A stretch of DNA of 64,000 nucleotides from Simmondsia chinensis (GCA_018398585.1 JAGTTD010000013.1:5304492-5368491), one strand, 5' to 3'; positions 33,470 to 45,228 are shown, counted from the first letter of the stretch. A program made the numbers and translations. The notes: generated by a model from the letters alone, not told the origin.

Positions 33470-34758
33470 TTTTTATATATATATTTTGATTCTTAGTTTG
33501 TATGCAAAGTCGCCAAAACTTTACTCTAATGGTTAAACATTATTAAAATATAGTCCCTAAAACCGAATGTCCTAGAGTTTCTTGCTTATTAATTAATAAA
33601 TTTATACATTAATTAATTTTTATTATATATAAATATTTAAATTAGGTATAAAAAAAGAGAATCGATGGCATGATGAGTGGTTAGACTAAAATGATACATT
33701 AATTGAAGCAAGGGGTGGTTGAACTTATTATATCCCTAAAATTATTGTAGTGTCCCATACACTTAATAATGCATACTTTTGTCAAATTAAATATATGCTC
33801 TTTTTGTTCTTTTCTATGTTTAAGGACAATAAATCAACTCCTTTTTTTGTTGTTAGATGCGGGTCGGGACCGTTAATTAGAGTTTAAGTCTTATGGTAGA
33901 ACTAACGAGAATAAGGCACGAGGATAGGAGCTCCTATGTTCAAAGCTTCAAATTTCATTGAGTTGATAGCAGTTGGTGTAGTTGTTAAGTTATCCAGTCT
34001 AAGCGAGATTGTATGAATATTTGAAAACCTTTGAGAACTTAAAATCTCCGTCTTTTGAAAATTAATTAGTCCAACTACTGAAAACTCATGGCGAAGAACT
34101 TCTAATTGCGGGCATTGGAAACGCTAGCACTGTTGGCCATAAATAGAGAGCAAATACCATTCAATATTCAAATAAGGAAAATATTAAAACCTCTTGATCA
34201 ATAAAGCAAATCATTGTCATCACCAAGGGATTCGAGGAAAAACGGGAACAATGTACGTAAACTAACAAGGAAAGACGACCAATATGTGAATGAATGACAA
34301 CACTGCCAGGTAGGAGCTATAAATAAAACGTGACAACTTCGGAACTCAATGGACCTACATATGCACTCAGAATCTATAACCACCGTGACGAGCGAACCAC
34401 ACTGCTAACTTGATGTGGGAGGACACGAGTTTAGTAATGAAGTTGGTGATTAGAGGACGGTCGTCGTTGAGAGCTGCTTGTGAGAGGCTCAACTAAATTT
34501 GACACTATAGATGACTACTTGTTGACCTATGGATATAAGTAAGGACATAGTATAAAACACTAATTACCTACAAAAAGTCGGTAGTACGATGATTTAACGT
34601 GATAAAGAAAATTGACCTTCTAATACACTCTTTAGCCATGTTATTACATACCATAAAAATGCATTGGATTCTGATTGTAAAGATTGTGTCTTATTAATTA
34701 TAAGGTTCAGTTTCCAATGAATTATTCCTAGATTAATGCGAGAATAAACTAGAAGCCA
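33470..34758. other. Intergenic, nothing recognised
   Basis: AT-rich sequence between the SINE at 33228 and the LTR element at 34764. No supported gene or repeat. Confidence 0.3.
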
Positions 34759-34763
34759 AACTC

Positions 34764-35374
34764 TGTCACGACCCTAGCCGTGACCTTGTACCGAATAACC
34801 TATTTTTGCTTTTATTATTTTGTAATGTAAAGAATGTAAAATTAATTCGTAAAAATTTAAGTTCGAATTTTGAATTTAGGAGGGAAGGGGCCGGTTAGGA
34901 ACAAGGGAGCATAGGCATGATGACTTGTTTTGTTAAGCTTGTATTATTAAGCAATTAATATATTGGAGGGTCTGGGGTTATAGGGTGGCCGGTTGTTCCC
35001 GCTCCCCCAAGCTCTATATAATATCTTGTAAACTTGTTATTTTGGCATCAAGAATTCAAATGAAAAATTTAAACTTCTCTTTCTCTTTCTCACCGACACT
35101 CCCTCATTCCTCTATCTTCTAATTTCTCTTCTATTTTCTCTAACTTATTCTCTACTTTCTCATCTTAAACTCCTCTCTTCTCATCTTAATATTTCACCTT
35201 CTTTCTCATCTCATACTCTAATTTCTTCTCATCTCATATTTTAAGTCTATTTCTCTTCCTCATCTAACCTCTATTTCACCATCACGAGCCTCGGTTCGTG
35301 AGTATCCCGTCACTAACCCTTAGATTCGTGACAAGTGGTATCAGAGCTCGTCACCAACCTTTAGGTTTGTGACA
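34764..35374 (+). mobile_element. LTR retroelement with nearly all internal sequence lost
   Basis: The 5' LTR is 34764-35333, TGTCACGACCC to GATTCGTGACA. It is followed by the primer-binding site TGGTATCAGAGC (35336-35347). Then comes a 26-bp second copy of the LTR end, ending GGTTTGTGACA at 35374. The duplication AACTC flanks the whole unit (34759-34763 and 35375-35379). So the insert is LTR, primer-binding site, then only the last bases of the 3' LTR. TATA near 35012; TCTCATCT-rich leader at 35070-35280. Both LTR ends can form GTCAC/GTGAC hairpins. Confidence 0.88.
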
Positions 35375-35379
35375 AACTC

Positions 35380-35896
35380 CAATAACGTTTCTTAAACGAG
35401 CAAAATAACTAAAATTTTGTAAGCGAAGGTAGACAATGTAGCAATTGAAGGTGGACTATTAGCAAGTGTGCATCGAAATCATCAAACTTGATGTTCAAAT
35501 TGTCAATTGATCTTGTTATAAAATTATTCCCAAATTCTGTTGATAATAAAAAAATTTGATTAATTAGTCATGTTCAATCAGTCAGATTGATTGGATGTCG
35601 CTTTTATGTTAGCAAATAGATCAATCCACGAGGGCTTCGACATTGCCACCAGATGATGCCAAGCTTATGTCAAATTCGACATCTTTTGCATCTTTAACCT
35701 TTAATTGTACTTTTTGTGATAAGTTTAGAAGTAATAATGGAGTCAGTACAATTATTATTGTTCATCGTCATCAATAAAGGTTTAGTTTCAATTTGGCATA
35801 CTGTTTTAAAGCAAGGTAGCACTTCATCGAATTTATGTATGTATTTGTCCCAGACATTAAAGTATTTTTGACAAAAAATAGAATATATATTTTTTA
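35380..35896. other. Intergenic, nothing recognised
   Basis: No coding or repeat structure could be supported. Confidence 0.3.
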
Positions 35897-35910
35897 CTTT
35901 TAGATAGAAC

Positions 35911-36146
35911 CATAGAGGGCACCAACACGCCGTTACCGGATCCCATTAGAACTCCGAAGTTAAGCGTGCTTGGGCGAGAGTAGTATCAGGATGGGTGACC
36001 TCCTGGGAAGTCCTTACCTTCAGGTTGGGGGCATTAGGAAACAGCCTCTCTTCAGGTTAACACCCTAAAGGGGGAAGGTTGCGTACATCCGCGCCCCCCC
36101 CCCCGGCCTTGCGTAGGCGGGAGCCCTTGAGGCACTGGGTATGTTC
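35911..36146 (+). mobile_element. 5S rRNA-derived SINE (type B), well preserved
   Basis: 5S core GAAGTTAAGCGTGCTTGGGC, GAGAGTAGTATC, AGGATGGGTGACCTCCTGGG, which corresponds to the 5S internal promoter elements. A C12 run lies in the tail, and the end is GCACTGGGTATGTTC. A perfect 14-bp duplication CTTTTAGATAGAAC is at 35897-35910 and 36147-36160. Confidence 0.95.
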
Positions 36147-36287
36147 CTTTTAGATAGAACTAAGAAATAATTTTTTTTTCTTTTAAAGTATTTTATGAAC
36201 AGAAATTAAAAAAACTTTTAAAGTAATTCATAGTTTTTAAGAAAATGACTTTAATAAAATTTAAATTTTATCTATATTCTTCTAGTG

Positions 36288-36521
36288 ACCAAAGAGGGTG
36301 CCAACACGCAAGCATCAGATTTCATTAGAACTCCGAAGTTAAGTGTACTTGGACGATAGTAGTACCAGGATAGATGACCGTTTGGGAAATCCTCACTCCT
36401 GAGGTTGGAGGTACTCGGAAACAGCCTCTCTCTAGAGCAGCACCCTGAAGGGGAAAGGCTGCGTATATCCACCCCGCATACACTGCTTGGACGGGAGCCC
36501 TTAGAGCACTAGAAATATTGC
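36288..36521 (+). mobile_element. 5S rRNA-derived SINE (type B), older copy
   Basis: ACCAAAGAGGGTGCCAACAC head and diverged 5S body (GTGTACTTGGACGATAGTAG), then the Angio-like tail. It lies about 140 bp downstream of the copy at 35911 in the same orientation. No clear target duplication. Confidence 0.85.
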
Positions 36522-36529
36522 ATAGGCTT

Positions 36530-36703
36530 TTAGTACATGTTGACTCTGTTTGTATTTCGTTTGCATTCCCGTTTTCTCGATTATGGTATGTTGTTTTTGT
36601 TTGTCCTCTTTTGGTCCCCGTATCTTTACGAGTGTCCTAAGCCTCATTTAGTCGAGTAGCCTGTTTTACATTACAATCTTGTCGTTAATTATCGGAAAAA
36701 AGT
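36530..36703 (+). mobile_element. LINE 3'-end fragment
   Basis: CTCATTTAGTCGAGTAGCC, then TTGTCGTTAATTATCGG and A6, matching the end of the insert at 56307-56487. Confidence 0.5.
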
Positions 36704-37147
36704 GGAATGCAGGGATGGGCAAGTAGATAATGTTGGAGTAGTGGCAAGTTGAGGTTGCTTTAATGAAACATCATCGCAGGATGTTAGATTTGAAAGCTTT
36801 ATAGATTCCTCGGCACTGAAATCCCACATTTATATACTTGTCATGTAATCATTTTTAGAAGGAAAAGAGGTCCTCTGCACGATTTTTTTTTTATTGTTAC
36901 GGGTTAACTTGTGTCTCGTTTTATGAGATGTTTGTTTTGTATTAAGATTTTGTTGTTAATTGTCGAGGGGAAAAAAAATGATATTTTTGCCAAAGTGCAA
37001 TCCTAAAGAAAATACATTTAAATTATCATATTATTAAGGACAATTTGAGGCCTTTTGTTTAATAAAGGTAAAGACTGGATTCGTTTGCAAGGGATGAGGT
37101 GCCCTAAAGCATGGGGCACGAACGAGAGAAGATAGGACTTTGTCTGA

Positions 37148-37372
37148 CGAACTATCCCATATTGAAAGTCCAGAGTCCTTATAACCCAAGTTCGTTAGCC
37201 AATATGCAGATCTGGTGGCTTCCCGAAAGCTGTGGTTGAAGTTGACTTGAGCACATTGATGATAATTGAGATGAATATTTTCTGCTATAGTGAGGATATC
37301 GATTGGAGTCGCAAGCAAACTCTTAATAGACTTACTGATCACTTTATTGTCACCTTCAAGGAATTTGAGACC
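37148..37372 (-). pseudogene. RNase H-like domain fragment
   Basis: The minus-strand frame reads FLEGDNKVISKSIKSLL, then CAQVNFNHSFREATRSAYW and LTNLGYKDS. This is the C-terminal pattern of plant RNase H-like (RVT_3-type) domains common in LINE-related and pseudogene sequences: EGDNK, HSFREAN and ADWLANLG-like. A stop lies just upstream at 37373-37375, and the catalytic N-terminal part is absent. Confidence 0.6.
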
Positions 37373-37630
37373 TTAATATAAGGAAAGATATGTTTAAAAT
37401 TTTCATTTCTTACTTACCTATAATCGATGGTGTATCTAGAAAGTCATTGAAGGGTGGACTTAGTTATAAGATATTTTTATTCTAATTTTTGACCTGTTTG
37501 GCTCAATTTCTTCTATATATTGCGAATTTTTATACTAAATATTTGAATATAGAATTTTTTCTGTCCTACTTTAAAAATATACACTAATTTAATTGAAATA
37601 GTATTAATTAAGAAGATAGTCAATATGAAG

Positions 37631-38075
37631 GCCTTATTTGATATATGGAAAGTAGACGAGGAAAGTTTCAATTCATGAGAAGTGTGATTTTTAGGTCTTA
37701 TTTGGTATGCGAGAAGTAAGTAAGACGTGAGAAGTTGAAATTGCTAAATAAGTTCCAATTACTTCAAAATGGGGGAGGTAACTTACCTAGGCCCCTAGGT
37801 AAGTTCTACTTATTTCATGTCTTTTAATCCATATGATAATTCTATTCCTTCTAATCTGTAATTATTATAAGTTTACTTATTATTCCCTCTTTCAATGATA
37901 CTAGAAGATTAGACAAGACTTAGGAATTAAATTTCTAGGAAGTTATATTTCCCATATGAGCTATCAAATACTTTTATACTACTTTCTGAAAAGTTTGGCA
38001 AGGAAAGTGAATTCCTGAGAAGTACGACTTTCTGTAAGAATTCAATTCCTTCGGTAAACAAACGAGGCCAAAGTA
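37631..38075. mobile_element. MITE with GGCCT(C/T)ATTTG ends
   Basis: Left AGGCCTTATTTGATATATGG; right AATTCCTTCGGTAAACAAAC then GAGGCCAAA. The interior has AATTCCTGAGAAGT-type words in both orientations. Related ends occur near 41515, 49250, 62152 and 62812-63150. Confidence 0.55.
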
Positions 38076-38244
38076 TACATGTTTTAAAAAATAGGAAGGT
38101 TTCCTAATCCAAGGTAGACAAAGTTAGGGTTTCAATCCGATTTTTATTAAACCAATGATAGACACGTTTTTCGCATGTATGGGAAAGTCATATAGGACCG
38201 ACGACTAACTAGTTCGTTTTGGTTAATAAAAAAAAAAATACTAC

Positions 38245-38835
38245 GACGAAGGATTGAGCCGTTTTCTAAAATGGTCCAAAATAAAAAACTATTATCTAAA
38301 ATGATCAATTTTAAAATATTTCTCCAAATGGTCTCCATGTCATCAATTTTAAAATTTTAATTTTTTTTTTTTGTGTTTTGGGTACTTGACGCTTTAAACC
38401 TTTTTAAAATTTTTATTTAATTTTTTATTAAATTATTAATTATTAATTAAATTAAATATATTAAATATATTTTTATTATTATGTTATATTTAGCTTTATA
38501 ACATGCATTTTAGTTAAATTATATATGTAATTTATAATAAAAAAATAAATTAAGTTGTTTGTTAAATATTAAATAATATTATCTATACATAATTTTTTAA
38601 TTTACTCATTATTATAGTTATATAATAAAAATAATAGTTGTTTGCTTATATAACATTTAATATAAATTATTATTTTTAAAATTATTATCATAGCGAGGGA
38701 GGTATTTCCAAAACAAAAAAAAAATTTCAAATTTGATGACATGGAAGCCATTTGGGTAAATATTTTTTAAAATAGGCTATTTTAGGTAATATTTTATTAT
38801 TTTGAGCCATTTTGGGCAATGGCTCGGAAGGATTA
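38245..38835. mobile_element. Foldback MITE, family 2
   Basis: CCAAATGGTCTCCATGTCATC near 38326 is mirrored by GATGACATGGAAGCCATTTGG near 38737. The outer arms GGTCCAAAATAA and TTATTTTGAGCCATTTTGGG are also inverted. Confidence 0.65.
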
Positions 38836-38839
38836 GAAG

Positions 38840-41220
38840 AAGGTTTATGAAGCAAAATGAAACTGTATAACTCAAAATGGAAAACGTCAAGATCGAAAAA
38901 TAACTCAGAATTCACCGAACAAGGAGAGTAATGTTAGAGTTTTGAGAAAGATAGGCAGGCCAGCCACAAAGCTGCTGGAGTTTCAAATTGCAGTTCGAGA
39001 GTTTCGTTTTAATATGTAATAATGGGTCTTGTAACTCTTTACTGATTAAAGTTACAGGTGTTTTAAGTAGCAAAAGCAAATCGTTGTTTTCGGCACACCC
39101 GTTTGGGTTTCTGGTGGTCTAATTTGTCCATGAACTCTGAAGAAAATAAATTTAAATGCATGAGAGAATAACTTTCTCTTATATTTTAATTGGATGATCA
39201 ATTGCACACTAAACTTCTACTTTAAATAGAGAAATACAAGCTAATAAATGGACACACAAAATAACCTTACAAAGGCGAGAATCAAAATAAAAGGAAAAAA
39301 AATGACTCTTCCCTACAGAGAAGGAGAGAGGCACGAAAAGGAAGGAGGAAGAAAAGAAGGGAAAGATCCCCCTTTTAAGTCTTCCTTAATACACTAATTC
39401 AATTTCCTAATTTGCTATACATATGGACAAAAATACAAAACTAGCTATACATGTACAAAATACATATGATACTAAATCAAAATTTAACAAACTCTTCAAC
39501 TAATGGTCCTATACTTTTTTCATCGTGTTAATTTAGTCGTTTTAATTTAATTGTGTCAATTTAGTAGTTATACAATTTGTATTATGGCAACTTCTATGTC
39601 AAAATTGGCTTTACATTTTAGCTTATATGGAACTTTTGGTATGACCGGAAAGTTAAAAATTATGTTACCTCCCTAAAAAATTAAATGTGGCACACAATCA
39701 AAAGTAAACGAAATAAACTGAAACAACGAGTAAAGTGTATCTAGGAACGTTCAAAATAAATAACTCTAATTTTTATTTAAGTTGAACGTTCCTAATATAA
39801 TATTAAATTAACTATCTTTATAATATATCGACGGAATAGGGTGAGCTCTTAGGTGTACATATGTGAATCTGCCAATGCTTGAAAGCAAAATATTCATAAT
39901 GATTGATGGAGATAGTGAGTGATATCCCATAGAGGGAAACCATGGGAAGTTGACCATATGAGTTGTAATGTCGTGTATTTGTATGTTATGAATGTAATCT
40001 GATACAAGCCAAAATAGGATTTGGGGTATTGATAGGAGATTCCCGAGGCCGATACTACAACTTAGTCTCCTGCGGCTCTCACTGCCACGCCATCGATAAG
40101 TCATGCGCTAACTTGGCTGCCTGGTTATCTTTCACTAGATATTTTACCTAGAAATAACATTAAGGTTGTTAATTGGGGAATATGTTAGATGATGAATGAG
40201 CTTTCTCTCTCTTCCTTCCCCCAAATCCTCAACTTTGTTTCTCCCCCTTCTTCTATGCCTTTGTCCCCTTGTTCCCTTTCTTATTACTAAACCTGAAATC
40301 ACTCTATTTGGACGTTTATACATATTTAGATTGAGTATTTGAGGTGTAGATTTGGTTCTCGTGAGCTTGATCGATCTTGATTTGTATCATAATCGTTATA
40401 TTTTACATTAATACTTTTTAAAACAATATCTAAAAATAACAGTTCAAAACCTCGGTTTGATCAACAGCCCCATATGGGTCTAATTTGAGTCAAACAAGTG
40501 ATCTAGTTTGACTGGAATTAACGAGCCTAAAATTGTGTGTCGCCGTTGAATTAGGACCCAACTCGATTTGAGCGATTATAAGAACATATTCAAACCTATC
40601 CAAACCCTCTATACACTCCCAATTTACTAATCCGGTCACTAATCGAATCAAGGTGACTCGTTGGTCATTACTAGCACCAACTTAGCTGCTACTTAAAAGA
40701 GGTCATAGATATGTTGCCAAGAGCGATCTAAATGACGTTACATTTTAAATTTTTTGTATTTATTTATATCTATAGTGATTCTGTTACTAAAAAATTACAA
40801 AAATATAGTTCTTTCTCTCTTTCAATCAATATCAATCAATAAAGATCTATAGGTTAGTAATTATTTGATTTGATTAGTTCCTAATATCAAGTCTTTTTAT
40901 AACCACTGGACAATAAAGTAGAGATTTCCCTAGATTTGAAGAAATCTTATTCATAAATTCAATTTTATTATAACAACATACCCTAAATCAAGATTATATG
41001 GCCACGTTTGGTTGCCACACAAGCATCGTGCCAGGCTGATCAGTGCGTCATAGCGTGGTGTGGACTTTAGTTTTACTATAATTGTATTCGTTTAAGTTGT
41101 CGCAAACAAACACAAGGTGAGTTATGATCATCGGGCACTGCTCGAGGCCTTTGGCTCGAACTTGGGTTGTTTGTCTTAGCTAATCTTGAGGGATTGTTGG
41201 GTGTCAAGGTTTGAGGCTAC
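38840..41220. other. Intergenic, nothing firmly recognised
   Basis: No gene supported. A minus-strand phrase KDNQAAKLAHDLSMAW near 40090-40140 faintly recalls an RNase H domain end but is too short to call. 39495-39720 carries GTGTCAATTTAGT words like the MITE at 22708. Confidence 0.3.
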
Positions 41221-41229
41221 AAACCAAGA

Positions 41230-41852
41230 ATTAAATTTTTGCGAGAAGTTATATTTCCAGATAATTCAATTCCCGTATCACTTCCTAGAAAGTAGGTAAA
41301 AAACATTTAGTTTGGAGAGGTTAGTTAAAAACGAATGAATTAAAATTTATCTAGATAATTATGTAAGTTAGTTCCTTCTTTTCGAAGGAATGTTTAACAA
41401 TTTCTATTTCCCTCATTCTGCCTACTCCTATCAACCAATCAAGAACTAAATCCTTACTTTTCATAAATTTCTATTTCCCACGTTTATTTCATGTATACCA
41501 AATGAGGCCTATAGCTCGGAAACTTGCTCTACCACTCTATCACCCAAATAACTTAATTGAATATCACTTTAATCTTTACATATTTTATTGTATCAATTTA
41601 ATCTCGTTCCATTAATTATGTTAACCGGACCGGATTGGATTGAAGCGAAGACCAAAGTACGTCAAATCATGAGATCGAGGACCAGACCGATTAAAACCGG
41701 GGTGGTCCGGTCCAAGACCGGTTAGAAACCAGTCCGGACTGGACCGGACCGATTTGAACCGATTTTTATCTAACAATTGGAATTATAAAAAGAAAAATAT
41801 TTTCATAGGAAAGTTAAAAATTAGAAATAACAATAATAGTATAATTTACATA

Positions 41853-41883
<31 letters not shown>

Positions 41884-42170
41884 AACATTAGTTATACGAG
41901 ATATTTACATAATTATTAAATAATAAAAAATAAAATTTTAATTTTTAAAGATTTAATATTTTTAGATACATACTTTATATATTAATTATATATTTAAATT
42001 ATTTACCCAAAATATTTAATGTGTAATTGATGTTGATCGGTCTTCGGTACAATCTTCGGGTTTTCAAGTTTTGGACCGGACCGGACCGGACCGAAGACTG
42101 ATTAAGTCTATATACTAGGATTGAAGACCAGACTAATATCTGGACCGGTCCCATTTTTGTTCACCCCTAT
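41230..42170. repeat. MITE end and GGACCGGACC-rich repeat
   Basis: 41230-41515 is part of the AATTCC.../AAATGAGGCC MITE family. 41630-42170 is rich in GGACCGGACC words at both ends, with a long AT centre and a TA microsatellite at about 41850-41878, and ends in TTTGTTCACCCCTAT. This resembles the end style of the hAT-like families. The left end is not clear. Confidence 0.45.
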
Positions 42171-42506
42171 CTACAATCAACAATTTTCTATCATATTATT
42201 AATTACACAAAATTAATATCGAAAGCAAATATATTTAGCATTTTTCATGGAAAATTGGACCAAAAATTCATTTAAAAAAAAGAAAAGGAATAATTACAGG
42301 GATTCAGAACATAATAATAAATAAGAAAGTTACAGCCTCCTGTACAAAATTCATAACAAAAATTCAACAAAACTACACCTATTACTAATTAAATCCTCAT
42401 TATTTCAACCAAAAAAAATTAAGAAAAATAGACCCACCTTTTTTTTCACTCTAATTTCCCCCTTAAATTCTTTTCAATAATTCCAAACCCGGATTAATTA
42501 AATAAT

Positions 42507-42766
42507 ATGTTATTTACACCAAAAGTCCCTGTATCTTTATTGTGGTATCAATTTTTATACTTTTAATTGTGTTAATTTAGTCCTTTAATCTAATTCAACA
42601 TAACCCAATACAAATCCAGCATTTGACTCAATTTAACCAAATATATGGCCACCCCATTAAAAACACCGTTATAATAACTTAACATATATTTATATTTAAG
42701 GACTAAATTGACACAATAATTGACATAATTAGCAAAGCAGAGGGATCTTTGATGCGAATAACCCTA
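42507..42766. mobile_element. MITE, same family as 22708-23065, diverged
   Basis: TGTTATTTACACCAAAAGTCC at the left and GGATCTTTGATGCGAATAACCC at the right, with GACTAAATTGACACAATAA inside. It lies just downstream of the DUF1677 stop codon. Confidence 0.6.
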
Positions 42767-42786
42767 AAAATAATTAAAAAAAATAA

Positions 42787-43170
42787 TTAATACCCATAAA
42801 AAGGCGATTCATCTCCAACCTGAGAAGTACTAGCAGATCTGACATAATTGCTAGCAGCGGGTGAGGAAGTATGGGTCACCGACAGGTCACTGGATCTCCT
42901 CCTTAACATCTGTCTCATCCCATCAGCAACACGAAACGCAGGGTTTGACTTGTATTTCCTGCAAAACGACATGTGAGCTTTCACGGCTTCTTCTACACTG
43001 ATGAAGTGCTGCGTTTTGATGCTTCCTCTGCTGACTTCGTCAGTCACGGCTTCAGAGCAGAGTCCACAGAGCCATTGTCCGGTGAATTTTGATTTGATTT
43101 CGTCAATGTACTCAGTTGTGCAGTCTTCTTTGAGCCCACAGCACTCGCATTTTACGAGCTCTACTTCCAT
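42787..43170 (-). CDS. DUF1677 family protein
   Basis: A single exon encodes 127 residues starting MEVELVKCECCGLKEDCTTE. The conserved cysteines CECCG, C17 and WLCGLCSEAV suggest a small metal-binding N-terminal module. A helical segment SVEEAVKAHMSFCRKYKSNP follows, then a basic/serine-rich tail (MLRRRSSDLS). This is the plant DUF1677 layout; its biochemical function is not established. The ATG is chosen because the family N-terminus MEVE..KCECCGL starts there. The frame has no breaks and fits the usual length of this family. Confidence 0.9.
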   Translation of the reverse strand: MEVELVKCECCGLKEDCTTEYIDEIKSKFTGQWLCGLCSEAVTDEVSRGSIKTQHFISVEEAVKAHMSFCRKYKSNPAFRVADGMRQMLRRRSSDLSVTHTSSPAASNYVRSASTSQVGDESPFYGY

Positions 43171-43229
43171 GATTTTAATGGAAATTAATTGAAGGTTTTT
43201 TTTTTTTATAGAAAATAGGAATTGAAGGG

Positions 43230-43250
43230 TTTTTTTTTTTTTTTTTTTGG

Positions 43251-43285
<35 letters not shown>

Positions 43286-43305
43286 GGGGGGGGGGGGGGG
43301 GGGGG
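43230..43305. repeat. Poly-T, GA microsatellite and poly-G tract upstream of DUF1677
   Basis: T19 (about 43230-43248), then GGGGGA, GA repeats (about 43253-43282), then G22 (43284-43305). In the transcript sense these are C, CT and A tracts in the 5'UTR and around the expected transcription start. Confidence 0.92.
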
Positions 43306-43326
43306 AATGGACGGAGGGGGAGTGGT

Positions 43327-43338
43327 GAATTATATAAG
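43327..43338 (-). promoter_or_regulatory. TATA box of the DUF1677 gene
   Basis: Minus strand CCTTATATAATTC. A start site about 30 bp downstream would fall inside or next to the G22/C22 tract. Confidence 0.5.
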
Positions 43339-43389
43339 GAAGGGAAAATGATCTTGTGTGTACCATTTTAATATAAATATGTTTTTTTT

Positions 43390-43628
43390 ATATAAAATTT
43401 GGTTTAGATATATAAGATTTGGTAATATACTTTTTAGATATCTTAAAATTTTAAAATATTTGTAAAATATCTTAAATTTTTATAAGATACCTTTTGCTTT
43501 ACTTTGTTAAGATTTCGTTAGCAGAGGATACCCAAAAAAAGTTAATCAAGTTTTGGATACTTTAAAAATATTTTAAAACCTTAGTTATCTGAAAAATATA
43601 TTACCAAATTTCAGGTAAACCAAACTTT
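43390..43628. mobile_element. Small foldback element in the DUF1677 upstream region
   Basis: GGTTTAGATATATAAGATTT and TTGGTAATATAC at the left are mirrored by ATATTACCAAATTTCAGG and TAAACCAAAC at the right. Confidence 0.5.
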
Positions 43629-43662
43629 CTCCCTTTTTTAAAGAGAAAATTTTTTAGTGTAA

Positions 43663-44787
43663 GGCTATTCACAATTAGGGGTGTAATCAAGTCCAGTCGA
43701 GCCGAGTATCTCAGTACTCGACTCGAACTCGATTAACAACTCGAATACTCGAACTCGAACTCGGTTCGAGTAGTAAATTTTGCTCGAACTCAAACTCGAT
43801 TAACTATTTAAGTACTCGACTCAACTCGAATACTCGTTTATTGTGCATATGAAAGTTCAATAAATTAGCTTCATTATAATATTATTCCATGCACTCAAAT
43901 ATTAGTTATACTCAATTTGAATACTCAATTAGTGTCCACTCTATATTTTGACATATATAACCATAAATTACTGATATATTAATAGCAACTATGTATCAAA
44001 ACCTAAGTTTTAGAAAATACCAGCAAATCAAATACAAATTCTTTTACTTCACCACAAATATAACATGTCATCTTTTACAAAAAAATCAATCTTTCTTATT
44101 TCATTCTACTATTAATGTCACAAACCATCCATTTCAAAAGAAAATAATACACAATAACTACTTCATACGAGTCCAGTATCGAGTCGAGTACCAATTCAAG
44201 TATCAAGTCGAGTATTTAATCGAGTATCTTTTGATACTCAAACTCGAACTCTGTTAATTCGAGTTCGAGTCGAGCTTTATTCGAGCTACTCACTAACTAC
44301 TCGCGAGCGGCTCGGAATATTTACGCCCCATCCACAATGATGCCTCATTTTCTTGAGGCACCAAAAAAAAAAAAATCATAAAATGGGGCTACCGTTTTAT
44401 TTTTATTAATATTATATTTTTTTTATTATTTTTAATTAGTAAAATACATTTAAAATTATTTAAAAATATATTTTAAATATTAACAAATTTTTATAAATTA
44501 AATTTGAGTAATTTTTCAATTTAATTATTCATATCAAGTTATTTTTTATCAATATAAATTTTAATTTTCATAATTTTAATTTATTTTATTCAAATAACTA
44601 ATTATTTTTTTAATCTCATTTGTTTTTAACCCATTTTTATCTTTTATCTTGAATTAATTAAAATAATATAAATAATATTAACTATTAAAATAATTAAAAA
44701 ATATTTTAAAAAAAAGGGGCATGGATGGACCACTGTGAATAGCCTAAAAAATAGGGCCTTAAAAATAGGGCACTATTGTGAATAGCC
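43663..44787. mobile_element. PIF/Harbinger-like MITE, split by a hAT-like insert
   Basis: Ends GGCTATTCACAAT...GATGCC and GGCACTATTGTGAATAGCC are inverted repeats flanked by TAA, the PIF/Harbinger-style 3-bp duplication (43660-43662 and 44788-44790). A second copy of the right end, CACTGTGAATAGCC followed by TAA, ends at 44744, so the true right edge is ambiguous. The MITE is interrupted 13 bp inside its left end by the element at 43676-44330. Confidence 0.7.
43676..44330. mobile_element. hAT-like nonautonomous element nested in the MITE
   Basis: 655 bp. Left TAGGGGTGTAATCAAGTCC, right CGGAATATTTACGCCCCA. The 8-bp duplication TTCACAAT/TCCACAAT (43668-43675 and 44331-44338) has one mismatch. 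The ends are packed with ACTCGAACTCGA/CGAGTACTCG subterminal repeats. Confidence 0.82.
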
Positions 44788-44794
44788 TAAATTG

Positions 44795-45200
44795 ACTTAA
44801 AGTTTAGGTGCAATTTTAAAAGACACTTAAATTTTCTAATTTTGCAATCTCACACCTAAATTTTTTAAAGTTTTTCAATACTACACCTTGATGAGACATA
44901 TTGACGCTCTGGGATCTGTTAGTTTTGCTAATGTGATATTCTGTAAGAATAATTTAACAAATTGGAATTTACAATTAAAATAATTTTGATATTTAAAATA
45001 TATTTTAAATATCTAAATATTTGTAAATATTTTAAAAAATAATTTATATTTTTAAAAAATATTTTTTATAGTAACATGTTAGGAAATACTAATAAATGTT
45101 AACAACATCTCATTAATTAAGTGCGATATTGAAAATTTTGAAAATCTTGGTGATTTTTTGAAACTTTATTTAAACTTTATGTGATTTTTAGTTAAAAAAA
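44795..45200. mobile_element. Foldback MITE, family 1
   Basis: AAAGTTTAGGTGCAATTTTA and TTTTCTAATTTTGCAATCTC at the left, ACTTTATGTGATTTTTAG at the right, with GATCTGTTAGTTTTGC and ACTAATAAATGTTAAC in between, as in the other copies. Confidence 0.6.
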
Positions 45201-45228
45201 AAAAAAAAAACTTTTAAAGTACAATATA

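Noticed and set aside
35911..36040. A functional 5S rRNA gene
   Set aside because: Every 5S-like stretch is followed by the same SINE tail, and the best copies are bounded by target duplications. The 5S 5' and 3' ends are altered and copies are dispersed in both orientations, not in tandem.
39808..40104. Minus-strand ORF of 98 codons as a gene
   Set aside because: No family features. The faint KDNQAAKLAHDLS phrase is upstream and in another frame; too weak to call.
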